NCBI GenBank assembly: GCA_964511555.1
Contig: CAZEFR010000003.1
Span: 50,571 to 114,570 of the forward strand
DNA: 64,000 nucleotides
From: CAIZGX01 sp964511555
GTDB lineage: Bacteria; Bacteroidota; Bacteroidia; Flavobacteriales_D; Sanyastnellaceae
Direction: 5' to 3'
The notes beneath the pieces were generated by a model, which was not told where the DNA came from, did not search any database, and worked only from the letters and a program-made list of their open reading frames with translations. Positions 23,752 to 30,031 of this stretch are shown piece by piece. The stretch's first letter is position 1. The number at the start of each line of letters is the position of its first letter. Both the position numbers and the translations under genes were made by a program.

Positions 23752-23777
23752 AAAAGGGTCTCTCGCGAGACCCTTTT
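23752..23777. terminator. Bidirectional intrinsic terminator after the caspase operon
   Basis: AAAAGGGTCTC (23752-23762) and GAGACCCTTTT (23767-23777) form a perfect 11-bp stem with TCGC loop, directly after the second caspase stop codon. A- and T-tracts at both ends let it also serve the convergent outer-membrane protein gene. Confidence 0.92.
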
Positions 23778-23796
23778 CACAATTCTTAAACTTCAA

Positions 23797-24534
23797 TTAA
23801 AAGTGGAAGTGAACCAATACAGCTGCTGGAGCAACTCCGAACGCATTGTTATCAGTATCAAGACCGAAAGAAGAAGACTTTCCACCTGTAACAGCTTCAG
23901 CTCCTGAGATAGTAGTTTCAGAAGCACCAGTGCTAGTGAAACCTAATCCCCATCCGAATTCACCACCGATAGAAATCTTAGGCAATACAAAGTACTCAGC
24001 ACCAACGAAAGCGCGAACACCTAATCCAAATGTAGAACCAGCTTTTTCTTCAGTGATATCACCGTCAACAGCACCCGCTCCGTACTCGTAAGAAGTTTTG
24101 CTTCCACCAAGAGAGACCATTGCCATTGCTCCGTAGTAACCTTGAAGTCTTGTGTTTCCACGACGGTGTTCAATACCACCACCTAAAGTGATGTTATTGT
24201 AGCTGTTTGTTACAACATCTTCGTTAGTTCCTGCTGGTGTAACTACTTTGTCAGAACCAAATCCAATACGAACCATTCCGCGGTAAGCCATTTTGTCCGT
24301 CATGAATTTCTTTCCAGTGATAGCCGCACCACCATTTGTATATCCCATTCCGAAACCTGTGTTTGAACCACCGTTCAACATGTTACCGAAGTAAGACAAC
24401 ATTGAAGAAGCGTCTGCGCCAATAGCGTAGTCGCCTGCTTCTGGTAAAAAGTTCTCACCTTTCTTAGATGTTAACTGAGCATTCATTGTGCTCACTAGCG
24501 CTACAGAAGCGCAAAACAAAAAGATTTTTTTCAT
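23797..24534 (-). CDS. Outer-membrane beta-barrel protein
   Basis: A 245-residue protein with signal peptide MKKIFLFCASVALVSTMNAQ and alternating polar/hydrophobic strands throughout (MAYRGMVRIGFGS, NITLGGGIEHRRG, RLQGYYGAMAMVSLGG, STFGLGVRAFVGAEYFV, ISIGGEFGWGLGF), ending in aromatic VLVHFHF, all typical of an 8- to 10-strand porin-like barrel. No binding motif is identifiable. Good promoter, 5' inverted repeat and simple codon use suggest high expression. The frame can be extended 23 codons upstream, but that part covers the promoter. It lies downstream of the OmpA-like gene, separated by a terminator. Confidence 0.85.
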   Translation of the reverse strand: MKKIFLFCASVALVSTMNAQLTSKKGENFLPEAGDYAIGADASSMLSYFGNMLNGGSNTGFGMGYTNGGAAITGKKFMTDKMAYRGMVRIGFGSDKVVTPAGTNEDVVTNSYNNITLGGGIEHRRGNTRLQGYYGAMAMVSLGGSKTSYEYGAGAVDGDITEEKAGSTFGLGVRAFVGAEYFVLPKISIGGEFGWGLGFTSTGASETTISGAEAVTGGKSSSFGLDTDNNAFGVAPAAVLVHFHF

Positions 24535-24541
24535 AATTAAA

Positions 24542-24563
24542 AAGTTTGATTTTGTCAAACTTA
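24542..24563 (-). promoter_or_regulatory. Promoter -7 box overlapped by an 8-bp inverted repeat
   Basis: On the minus strand TAAGTTTG (complement of 24556-24563) is an exact TANNTTTG box upstream of the barrel gene, with TTG 22 nt further up. AAGTTTGA (24542-24549) and TCAAACTT (24555-24562) form a perfect inverted repeat that overlaps this box and the expected transcription start, so it may be an operator or a 5' end hairpin. Confidence 0.55.
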
Positions 24564-24628
24564 TGCGGAAGAACGATATCTGCCTCAATTGAGAATTTAA
24601 CATTTCAACAACATTAGGTTAATAATAA

Positions 24629-24652
24629 CAAAAAAGGGGCCGAAGCCCCTTA
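24629..24652 (-). terminator. Intrinsic terminator of the OmpA-like gene
   Basis: On the minus strand AAGGGGC-TTCG-GCCCCTT forms a 7-bp stem with a stable UUCG tetraloop, followed by a T-run, 23 nt downstream of the OmpA-like stop codon and upstream of the barrel gene's promoter. Confidence 0.9.
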
Positions 24653-24673
24653 TTTATCTTATCGCCCTATGAA

Positions 24674-25669
24674 TTACTTAATGATCTTATAAAGTTCTTT
24701 CAAGTTTGGCTCGAGAATTATTTCAATTCTTCTGTTGCGCGCTTTGTCACTCACGTCTAACGGATGGTACTCACTTCTACCTGAAGCAGCGAGTTGAGTA
24801 GGGTCTATGGAACTGTTCGCTGTTATGAGTTTTATTACTTCCGTTGAACGCAAAACACTTAACTCCCAGTTGTCTCTTGGGATAGATCCACCCGAACTAA
24901 TCTTATCTGTATCGGTATGTCCTTCAACAATAATATTCAATTCTTTTTCATCTTGAATAATTTTTGCGAGTTGAATAATTGCTGCCTTCCCTTCTGAGTT
25001 TATCTCTGTTTTTCCTGAAGCGAAAAGCAATTGGGCCTCCATACTCACGTATACCTTTCCATTTTCCTCTCGCACTGAAATGCCTTTGTTTTTGTAATTC
25101 AGCAAAGCTGCTTCCAACTTTGCTTTTAACAACTCGCTTGCGCTTCGCTGCGCCTGCAACAATGAATCAAGCTCTTTGATTTTTACTTCTCTTTCAAACA
25201 AATCTCTTTGCGCTTTTGCTAATGCCAACTGTTTCTCTTTAACAGATTTCTCCAGTTTGTAAAGCGAATCTTCTTTCACTTGAAGCGCTTCTTTTGCACG
25301 CTCTAAATCACGCAGGAGTTTCTTGTTTTCTTCCAATGAATTGTTGTAGAGCTTCTCATTCTTGGCTAAAAGTTCGTTGTTCAACTCGTTAACTTTATCG
25401 TACATCACACGCAATCGTCGATATTCTTTTCCGTACAAAGTGGTGTCTTCATTGAGCTTATTTACTGATTTCCTCAATGTTTCAATTGTAGCTCCCTGCT
25501 CCTTTGTTGCTGCACTCACATTGTCTAACTGCTTCTGCAATTCTTTGTTTTCAACATCGGACTCTTCCTTTGCTGTCTTCATTTCAGCAAATTTTCTTTG
25601 GGGCACACAGCCCACAAATCCTATAGCTACAATTAGCGCTAGGGATAAAATCACTTGAATCTTTCTCAT
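24674..25669 (-). CDS. OmpA-family peptidoglycan-binding lipoprotein with long coiled coil
   Basis: A 331-residue lipoprotein: MRKIQVILSLALIVAIGFVGC with Cys21 as lipidation site. Residues ~30-195 form an extended coiled coil (for example KLLRDLERAKEALQVKEDSL). The C-terminal ~125 residues are an OmpA/MotB domain: VYVSMEAQLLFASGKTEIN, IIVEGHTDTD and ARNRRIEIILEP carry the Asp and Arg that bind diaminopimelate. It likely links outer membrane and peptidoglycan. Sometimes annotated as MotB-like, but there is no flagellar context. Start set at ATG 25669 because a lipoprotein signal begins there. Divergent from ybeY. Confidence 0.9.
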   Translation of the reverse strand: MRKIQVILSLALIVAIGFVGCVPQRKFAEMKTAKEESDVENKELQKQLDNVSAATKEQGATIETLRKSVNKLNEDTTLYGKEYRRLRVMYDKVNELNNELLAKNEKLYNNSLEENKKLLRDLERAKEALQVKEDSLYKLEKSVKEKQLALAKAQRDLFEREVKIKELDSLLQAQRSASELLKAKLEAALLNYKNKGISVREENGKVYVSMEAQLLFASGKTEINSEGKAAIIQLAKIIQDEKELNIIVEGHTDTDKISSGGSIPRDNWELSVLRSTEVIKLITANSSIDPTQLAASGRSEYHPLDVSDKARNRRIEIILEPNLKELYKIIK

Positions 25670-25809
25670 AGTTCGTTTAATGTCTTTCAAAGTTGCAGCA
25701 CAATTCAATCTTGAATATTTCTAAGTTTTTGAATTGTTAACCACCACTTGTTCGTCAAGTTTCGTGTAACGCTGTATTGTGATCAAAAAACAAGGTCATT
25801 TTCGTGGCC

Positions 25810-26244
25810 ATGAATAACATTTCATTCCATAGCGAAGGTGTTAGCACTAAAACACCTTCAAAACGTCTTTTAAAGGCCTGGATTAAAGAATTCGTCTCTA
25901 ATCACGGTAAAAAAGTCGGTGAATTAGCTTTCATCTTTTGTTCTGATGAAAAAATATTGGAGGTAAACCAGAATTTCCTCCAGCATGATTACTACACCGA
26001 TATCATTACGTTCGATTATTGCGAAGGTGAAATTGTTTCTGGCGACATCTTCATTAGCGTGGAACGCGTTGCAGAAAACGCTACTTCTCATCAAGTAGAA
26101 TATAACGCTGAACTCCTCCGCGTTCTTGCACACGGTGTTCTTCATCTCATTGGTTTTCAAGATAAAAATCCTAAAGAGAAAATAGAAATGACTGCAAATG
26201 AAGACTTGTGTATCTCATTGTTTTTTACTAAATTTGCTCAATAA
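25810..26244 (+). CDS. ybeY: Endoribonuclease YbeY (16S rRNA 3'-end maturation)
   Basis: A 144-residue metalloprotein involved in 16S rRNA maturation and ribosome quality control. The zinc motif reads HGVLHLIGFQD: the usual third His is Asp, as normal in Bacteroidota. NQNFLQHDYYTDIITFDY is the other conserved block. GTG 25804 is a possible start two codons earlier; ATG 25810 is preferred. mnmG follows after 53 nt with a parS-like site between them, an arrangement shared by many Bacteroidota. Confidence 0.95.
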   Translation: MNNISFHSEGVSTKTPSKRLLKAWIKEFVSNHGKKVGELAFIFCSDEKILEVNQNFLQHDYYTDIITFDYCEGEIVSGDIFISVERVAENATSHQVEYNAELLRVLAHGVLHLIGFQDKNPKEKIEMTANEDLCISLFFTKFAQ

Positions 26245-26272
26245 TTCAACCAATACATTTGATTAAAAAACA

Positions 26273-26288
26273 CGTTTCACGTGAAACA
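26273..26288. promoter_or_regulatory. parS-like centromere site
   Basis: CGTTTCACGTGAAACA matches the general bacterial parS consensus TGTTTCACGTGAAACA at 15 of 16 positions and contains a perfect 14-bp palindrome (26274-26287). It ends 9 nt before the mnmG start codon. parS sites bind ParB near the replication origin in most bacteria; no parA or parB lies in this window. Confidence 0.8.
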
Positions 26289-26297
26289 TCATATAAA

Positions 26298-27554
26298 ATG
26301 AAAAAACATTACAATGTCATAGTTGTCGGGGCGGGACATGCCGGAAACGAAGCGGCAGCGGCTTCTGCTAACCTCAAAAATAGCGTTTTGCTCATCACAA
26401 TGGATATGAATAAAATAGGACAAATGTCCTGTAATCCAGCCATGGGTGGAGTAGCTAAAGGACAAATAATCAGAGAGATAGATGCCCTTGGTGGATACAG
26501 CGGGGTGGTCTCAGACCTCTCTGCAATTCAGTACCGCATGCTTAATTTAAGTAAGGGTCCAGCCATGTGGAGTCCACGTACGCAGAACGATCGTATGCTC
26601 TTCGCTGAAGAATGGCGCAATGCATTGGAACAAACACCCAATGTAGATTTTTGGCAGGACTCGGTAAACGAGATTATTATTGAAAATAACCGTGTGAAAG
26701 GTGTGAAAACCGCGCTAGGCATAGAATTCACGTGCGATGCGGTAGTAATAACCAGTGGGACGTTTCTAAACGGGGTCATCCACATTGGAGAGAAGCAATT
26801 CGGTGGTGGAAGAATAGGCGAAAAAGCTTCGCACGGAATCACAGAACAGTTGGTTTCATTGGGATTCAGAGCAGGAAGAATGAAAACNNNNNNNNNNNNN
26901 NNNNNNNNNNNNNNNNNNNNNNNNNNNNNNNNNNNNNNNNNNNNNNNNNNNNNNNNNNNNNNNNNNNNNNNNNNNNNNNNNNNNNNNCTCAGACAAGACA
27001 ACGCAGACGAACGACTCACACCTCTATCACACGCCATAGGATTGGCGACTGACGAACGAATGGAACTTCTGGAAAAGAAACGAGCGAACATTAAGGCAGT
27101 CATGAAATCCATAGAAAAAACTTCTACATCTCCTGAAGAAATTAATGGACTTCTAGAACAAAAGGGAAGTGCACCCATTGAGCAAAAAATGAAGTTGATT
27201 ACACTACTCAGCAGACCTCAAGTGAGCCTAGAAGATATAATTTCTGTAAATAGTGATTTACAGGCGCAAATTTCATCGTTAGGGGAGGATAGGGTAGAAG
27301 TAGTGGCTGCAGTGGAGATAAGCGTGAAATATGCAGGTTATTTGCAGCGAGAGAAGGATATGGCAGATAAGTTAACAAGGCTTGATCATATACAACTTTC
27401 TCCTGAATTCGATTATCTGAAGTTGACTTCTATGAGTATTGAAGCAAGGCAGAAGCTTTCGAAGATTCGTCCAGCTACAGTCGGACAAGCAAGTAGAATC
27501 AGCGGAGTAAACCCTTCAGACATATCAATCTTACTGATTCATATTGGAAGATAA
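26298..27554 (+). CDS. mnmG: tRNA uridine-5-carboxymethylaminomethyl(34) synthesis enzyme MnmG, interrupted by assembly gap
   Basis: MnmG with MnmE modifies U34 of several tRNAs using FAD. The start MKKHYNVIVVGAGHAGNEAA is the dinucleotide-binding motif; CNPAMGGVAKGQI and SPRTQNDRMLFAEEW follow. The gap at 26888-26987 begins after GRMK and ends before LRQDNADERLTPL, positions about 200 residues apart in known MnmG, so ~600 bases are missing rather than 100. The C-terminal helical domain is complete to DISILLIHIGR. TTG 26259 in the same frame precedes the parS site; ATG 26298 is chosen. No frameshift seen outside the gap. Confidence 0.95.
   Translation: MKKHYNVIVVGAGHAGNEAAAASANLKNSVLLITMDMNKIGQMSCNPAMGGVAKGQIIREIDALGGYSGVVSDLSAIQYRMLNLSKGPAMWSPRTQNDRMLFAEEWRNALEQTPNVDFWQDSVNEIIIENNRVKGVKTALGIEFTCDAVVITSGTFLNGVIHIGEKQFGGGRIGEKASHGITEQLVSLGFRAGRMKXXXXXXXXXXXXXXXXXXXXXXXXXXXXXXXXXXLRQDNADERLTPLSHAIGLATDERMELLEKKRANIKAVMKSIEKTSTSPEEINGLLEQKGSAPIEQKMKLITLLSRPQVSLEDIISVNSDLQAQISSLGEDRVEVVAAVEISVKYAGYLQREKDMADKLTRLDHIQLSPEFDYLKLTSMSIEARQKLSKIRPATVGQASRISGVNPSDISILLIHIGR
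26888..26987. other. Assembly gap (100 N) inside mnmG
   Basis: Exactly 100 Ns. Comparison with normal MnmG length (~620 residues) indicates roughly 600 bases of coding sequence are absent. Confidence 0.98.
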
Positions 27555-27567
27555 TTTCATGTGAAAC
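27554..27567. promoter_or_regulatory. Degenerate parS-like motif at the end of mnmG
   Basis: ATTTCATGTGAAAC matches the parS core GTTTCACGTGAAAC at 12 of 14 positions and lies against the mnmG stop codon, between the two convergent genes. One mismatch breaks the central symmetry. It may be a weak ParB site or chance. Confidence 0.3.
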
Positions 27568-27570
27568 AAA

Positions 27571-29070
27571 CTATTTTCTTTCCTTCAGTTTAATACCATC
27601 GACTTTGTAAAGTTTGCCTCCCTGATAAGTTACGGTGTTGATGTAATTTCCATCTTCATCGAAATACATCCAGTCGCCGTCTAATTCTCCTGCCGCGTAG
27701 GTGCCGCGCATTTCTGGCTTTCCATTCGCATAGAAATACTCGTGCTTCCCAACGGCTACACCAAACTCAAATTTTCCTTCGAACATTTTATTTCCATTCG
27801 AATGGGTAAAAACCCAAAGGCCGTTCCGCTCATCATCTATGTATTCCCCCTCTTCTTTGTGGTCATTAATAAATCTATACCACCTACCCTGCTTCATTCC
27901 GTCTGCATAATCTCCTTCCAACACAACAACTCCTAAACTATCGTTTTCAATATAATGTCCGTCTAGCTTTCCTTTTCTGAAATACTCCTCACGTAAAACA
28001 ACACTGTTTGAATAATACCAAACCCATTTTCCAACAAACAAGTTATTATCAAACTTTCCTGTTTGTTCCAATTTTCCATTATCGAAATAGAACTTCCACT
28101 CTCCTGTCTTTTTGCCATTTGAGTAAGATCCTACTGCTCTTATTTTTCCATTTGGATAAAAGAATTTCCACTCACCTATTTCCCTATTTAAAGAATCATA
28201 CTTTCCTTCCGCTTGCTTTATATCGTTCAAATAAAGTCTAGAGAAAAGTATGTTTCCCGTGGAATCTAGCGTTTGAAATGTTCCATGCTTCAATCCGTTT
28301 TTTGTTCCACCTCTTTCTATTATTCTTCCTTTTGAATCATAAAATTTTTCAATTCTCACAAACTCTGTTTCTTCGGTATTTTCTTTCAAAACACCTAACT
28401 CATAAAATTCGAATTTCCAGAATTCTCCTTGCTTGTTGTAAACCTTAAATGTTCCTTCCTTTAGACCATTCAGGTAGTTTCCTTCTTCTTTTAACTTACC
28501 GTTCTCTCTTAAATCTACCCACAGCCCAATACGCTGACCATTCTTGTTATAACGATTTATTTTTTCTTCAGAATAAATTAATCCGTTCTTGTACGTTCGG
28601 CGGGTAATAACTCTTCCATCCTCTGCGTATTCGAAATACTTTCCTTCAATGAGATTATTGGTGTAGTTAAATGAAGTCTTCATTCCACCAGAAGGGAAGT
28701 ACTCTGAAGCTGGTCCTTCCTTAACATCTGATTTGTAGGAAATAGATCTTTCCTTCCTACTCAATGAATCGTAGAAGCACTCCAAACCAAATTTCAAATT
28801 TTCTTTGTACTCGATAGACTGTTGCAATGAGCCATCTAACCTAAAAAACTTCCACGTGGAATCTAGCTGAAAATCTTTGCGATTGCCCTCTGATTTCAAA
28901 ATACCAGTGTCGTAATAATTTTTCCAGTAACCGTTAGGCTTGCCTTGTTCCAAGAAACCTTCGCTACTCTTCTGGCCATTACCGTAATAGAATACCTTGA
29001 ACTCTTTCTGAGACCAAACGGTTAATTGTCCGGCCAAGAGAAAGGTGATTAATATTCCGATCGATTTCAT
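27571..29070 (-). CDS. Exported MORN/YwqK-like repeat protein
   Basis: A 499-residue protein with signal peptide MKSIGILITFLLAGQLTVWSQ. The rest is built of about 15-17 repeats of ~22-24 residues with the pattern YxNGKxxxxGxxxxGxxxGxWxxY, e.g. FFYPNGKIRAVGSYSNGKKT and YFDNGKLEQTGKFDNNLFVG. This is the MORN_2 / YwqK-family repeat. Databases label such proteins 'toxin-antitoxin system YwqK family antitoxin', but here the signal peptide and lack of a partner toxin argue for an envelope role. It is convergent with mnmG (16 nt between stops). Its promoter side faces the long non-coding stretch 29071-29601. More A/T-rich than neighbours. Function unknown. Confidence 0.85.
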   Translation of the reverse strand: MKSIGILITFLLAGQLTVWSQKEFKVFYYGNGQKSSEGFLEQGKPNGYWKNYYDTGILKSEGNRKDFQLDSTWKFFRLDGSLQQSIEYKENLKFGLECFYDSLSRKERSISYKSDVKEGPASEYFPSGGMKTSFNYTNNLIEGKYFEYAEDGRVITRRTYKNGLIYSEEKINRYNKNGQRIGLWVDLRENGKLKEEGNYLNGLKEGTFKVYNKQGEFWKFEFYELGVLKENTEETEFVRIEKFYDSKGRIIERGGTKNGLKHGTFQTLDSTGNILFSRLYLNDIKQAEGKYDSLNREIGEWKFFYPNGKIRAVGSYSNGKKTGEWKFYFDNGKLEQTGKFDNNLFVGKWVWYYSNSVVLREEYFRKGKLDGHYIENDSLGVVVLEGDYADGMKQGRWYRFINDHKEEGEYIDDERNGLWVFTHSNGNKMFEGKFEFGVAVGKHEYFYANGKPEMRGTYAAGELDGDWMYFDEDGNYINTVTYQGGKLYKVDGIKLKERK

Positions 29071-29475
29071 TTTTCAAAGTTCGTTATGATTTCCATTTCA
29101 AAACGTATTTGGGACTAACTTTGTTTTCACCAACATCTATTATTTAATTATAATCTTTATAAAAGGAAATAGTAGTAGTAATAGGGCTGTTAATTCCGTC
29201 AGTAAGTTCTTTCTTGTTTCTTTGGATTTATCGTTATTATCAATGAAGTAACATGTTCTTAACAATTTGAAAGGCGTTAATTCTTTGAATTTGAATATCA
29301 TTAAGCGTAATGAACAGAGTTATCAAATTTTCACCTTGTTCATATTCTGTTGTAGGTAATAACTTATTTTATGTTGAAGAATTTCGTTCATAACAAAATC
29401 AAAAAAGTGAGAACTAAATTTTGATAGGAATTCATTCTGTATAAGCGTTACTTTAAAATGAAATCTAAAATTTTG

Positions 29476-29495
29476 TTGTGAACAGTTATTCACAA
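29476..29495. repeat. Inverted repeat of two DnaA-box-like elements
   Basis: TTGTGAA (29476-29482) and TTCACAA (29489-29495) are perfect 7-bp inverted arms with spacer CAGTTA. The right half includes TTATTCACA, the left half reads CTGTTCACA on the opposite strand, so two box-like motifs face each other. Confidence 0.6.
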
Positions 29496-29576
29496 GTTAA
29501 ACACACAAAAAATAGCAAGTTGTTAAAAGTCTCACCTTTCCATTCACAACGTTATTCAAAACACAAAAGAAAGGAA

Positions 29577-29584
29577 TAAGTTTG
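29577..29584 (+). promoter_or_regulatory. -7 box (TAAGTTTG) of the rpiB-like gene
   Basis: An exact TANNTTTG match 17 nt before the ATG at 29602. A -33 element is not evident. Confidence 0.5.
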
Positions 29585-29601
29585 TACAAATCTAAATTTT
29601 T

Positions 29602-30030
29602 ATGAAGCTTTATATAGGGTCTGATCACGCAGGTTTCGAAATGAAAGAAACCTTGAAAACATGGATGAATACTGAATTTCCTTCAATTCAAATTGAAGAC
29701 AAGGGATGTGAATCAGCAGACAGTTGTGATTATGCAGATTATGCTCATGCTGTAGCAGAAAACGTAACAGGTGATTCACGTGGAATTTTGCTTTGTGGTT
29801 CAGCGAACGGAGTGAGTATTGCTGCAAATAAGCATGCGGGTGTAAGAGCTGCTTTATGCTGGACAGAAGAAATTGCAACATTAGCAAGACAACATAACGA
29901 CGCAAATATTCTTTCTATACCTGCGAGATTTGTTTCATTGGATATTGCGAAGGCTATGGTAAGTGCGTTTTTTAATACGCCATTTGAAGGAGGAAGACAT
30001 GCTAAACGTGTAGAAAAAATTGATTTGTAA
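29602..30030 (+). CDS. rpiB: RpiB/LacA/LacB family sugar-phosphate isomerase
   Basis: The 142-residue protein opens MKLYIGSDHAGFEMKETL and has LCGSANGVSIAANKHAGVRAALC, where the Cys of the CGSxNG motif is the catalytic base for ribose-5-phosphate/ribulose-5-phosphate isomerisation. NTPFEGGRHAKRV matches the family end (phosphate-binding). The Bacteroidota version reads CGSANG instead of CGTGIG of other bacteria, so allose-6-phosphate or other sugar phosphates remain possible substrates. The M28 peptidase gene begins 1 nt after its stop. Confidence 0.92.
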   Translation: MKLYIGSDHAGFEMKETLKTWMNTEFPSIQIEDKGCESADSCDYADYAHAVAENVTGDSRGILLCGSANGVSIAANKHAGVRAALCWTEEIATLARQHNDANILSIPARFVSLDIAKAMVSAFFNTPFEGGRHAKRVEKIDL

Positions 30031-30031
30031 G

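Larger units (their letters stand above)
29071..29601. other. 531-bp AT-rich non-coding region, candidate replication origin
   Basis: The longest gene-free stretch in the window, between two divergent genes. It is visibly AT-rich and has several DnaA-box-like sequences near its right end: TTATTCACA at 29486-29494 (exact TTATNCACA), TTATTCAAA at 29552-29560 and CCATTCACA at 29540-29548. It lies 2.8 kb from a near-consensus parS site and near mnmG and rnpA, genes frequently close to oriC. No ORF, tRNA or obvious terminator was found. The origin role is inference; it could merely hold two promoters. Confidence 0.35.

Noticed and set aside
26131..26166. Inactive YbeY due to missing third His in HGxLHLxGxxH
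   Set aside because: Asp at this position is the regular Bacteroidota form, so no loss of function is implied.
27571..29070. Toxin-antitoxin system based on the YwqK 'antitoxin' name
   Set aside because: The protein has a signal peptide and no neighbouring toxin; the database label is not evidence of function.
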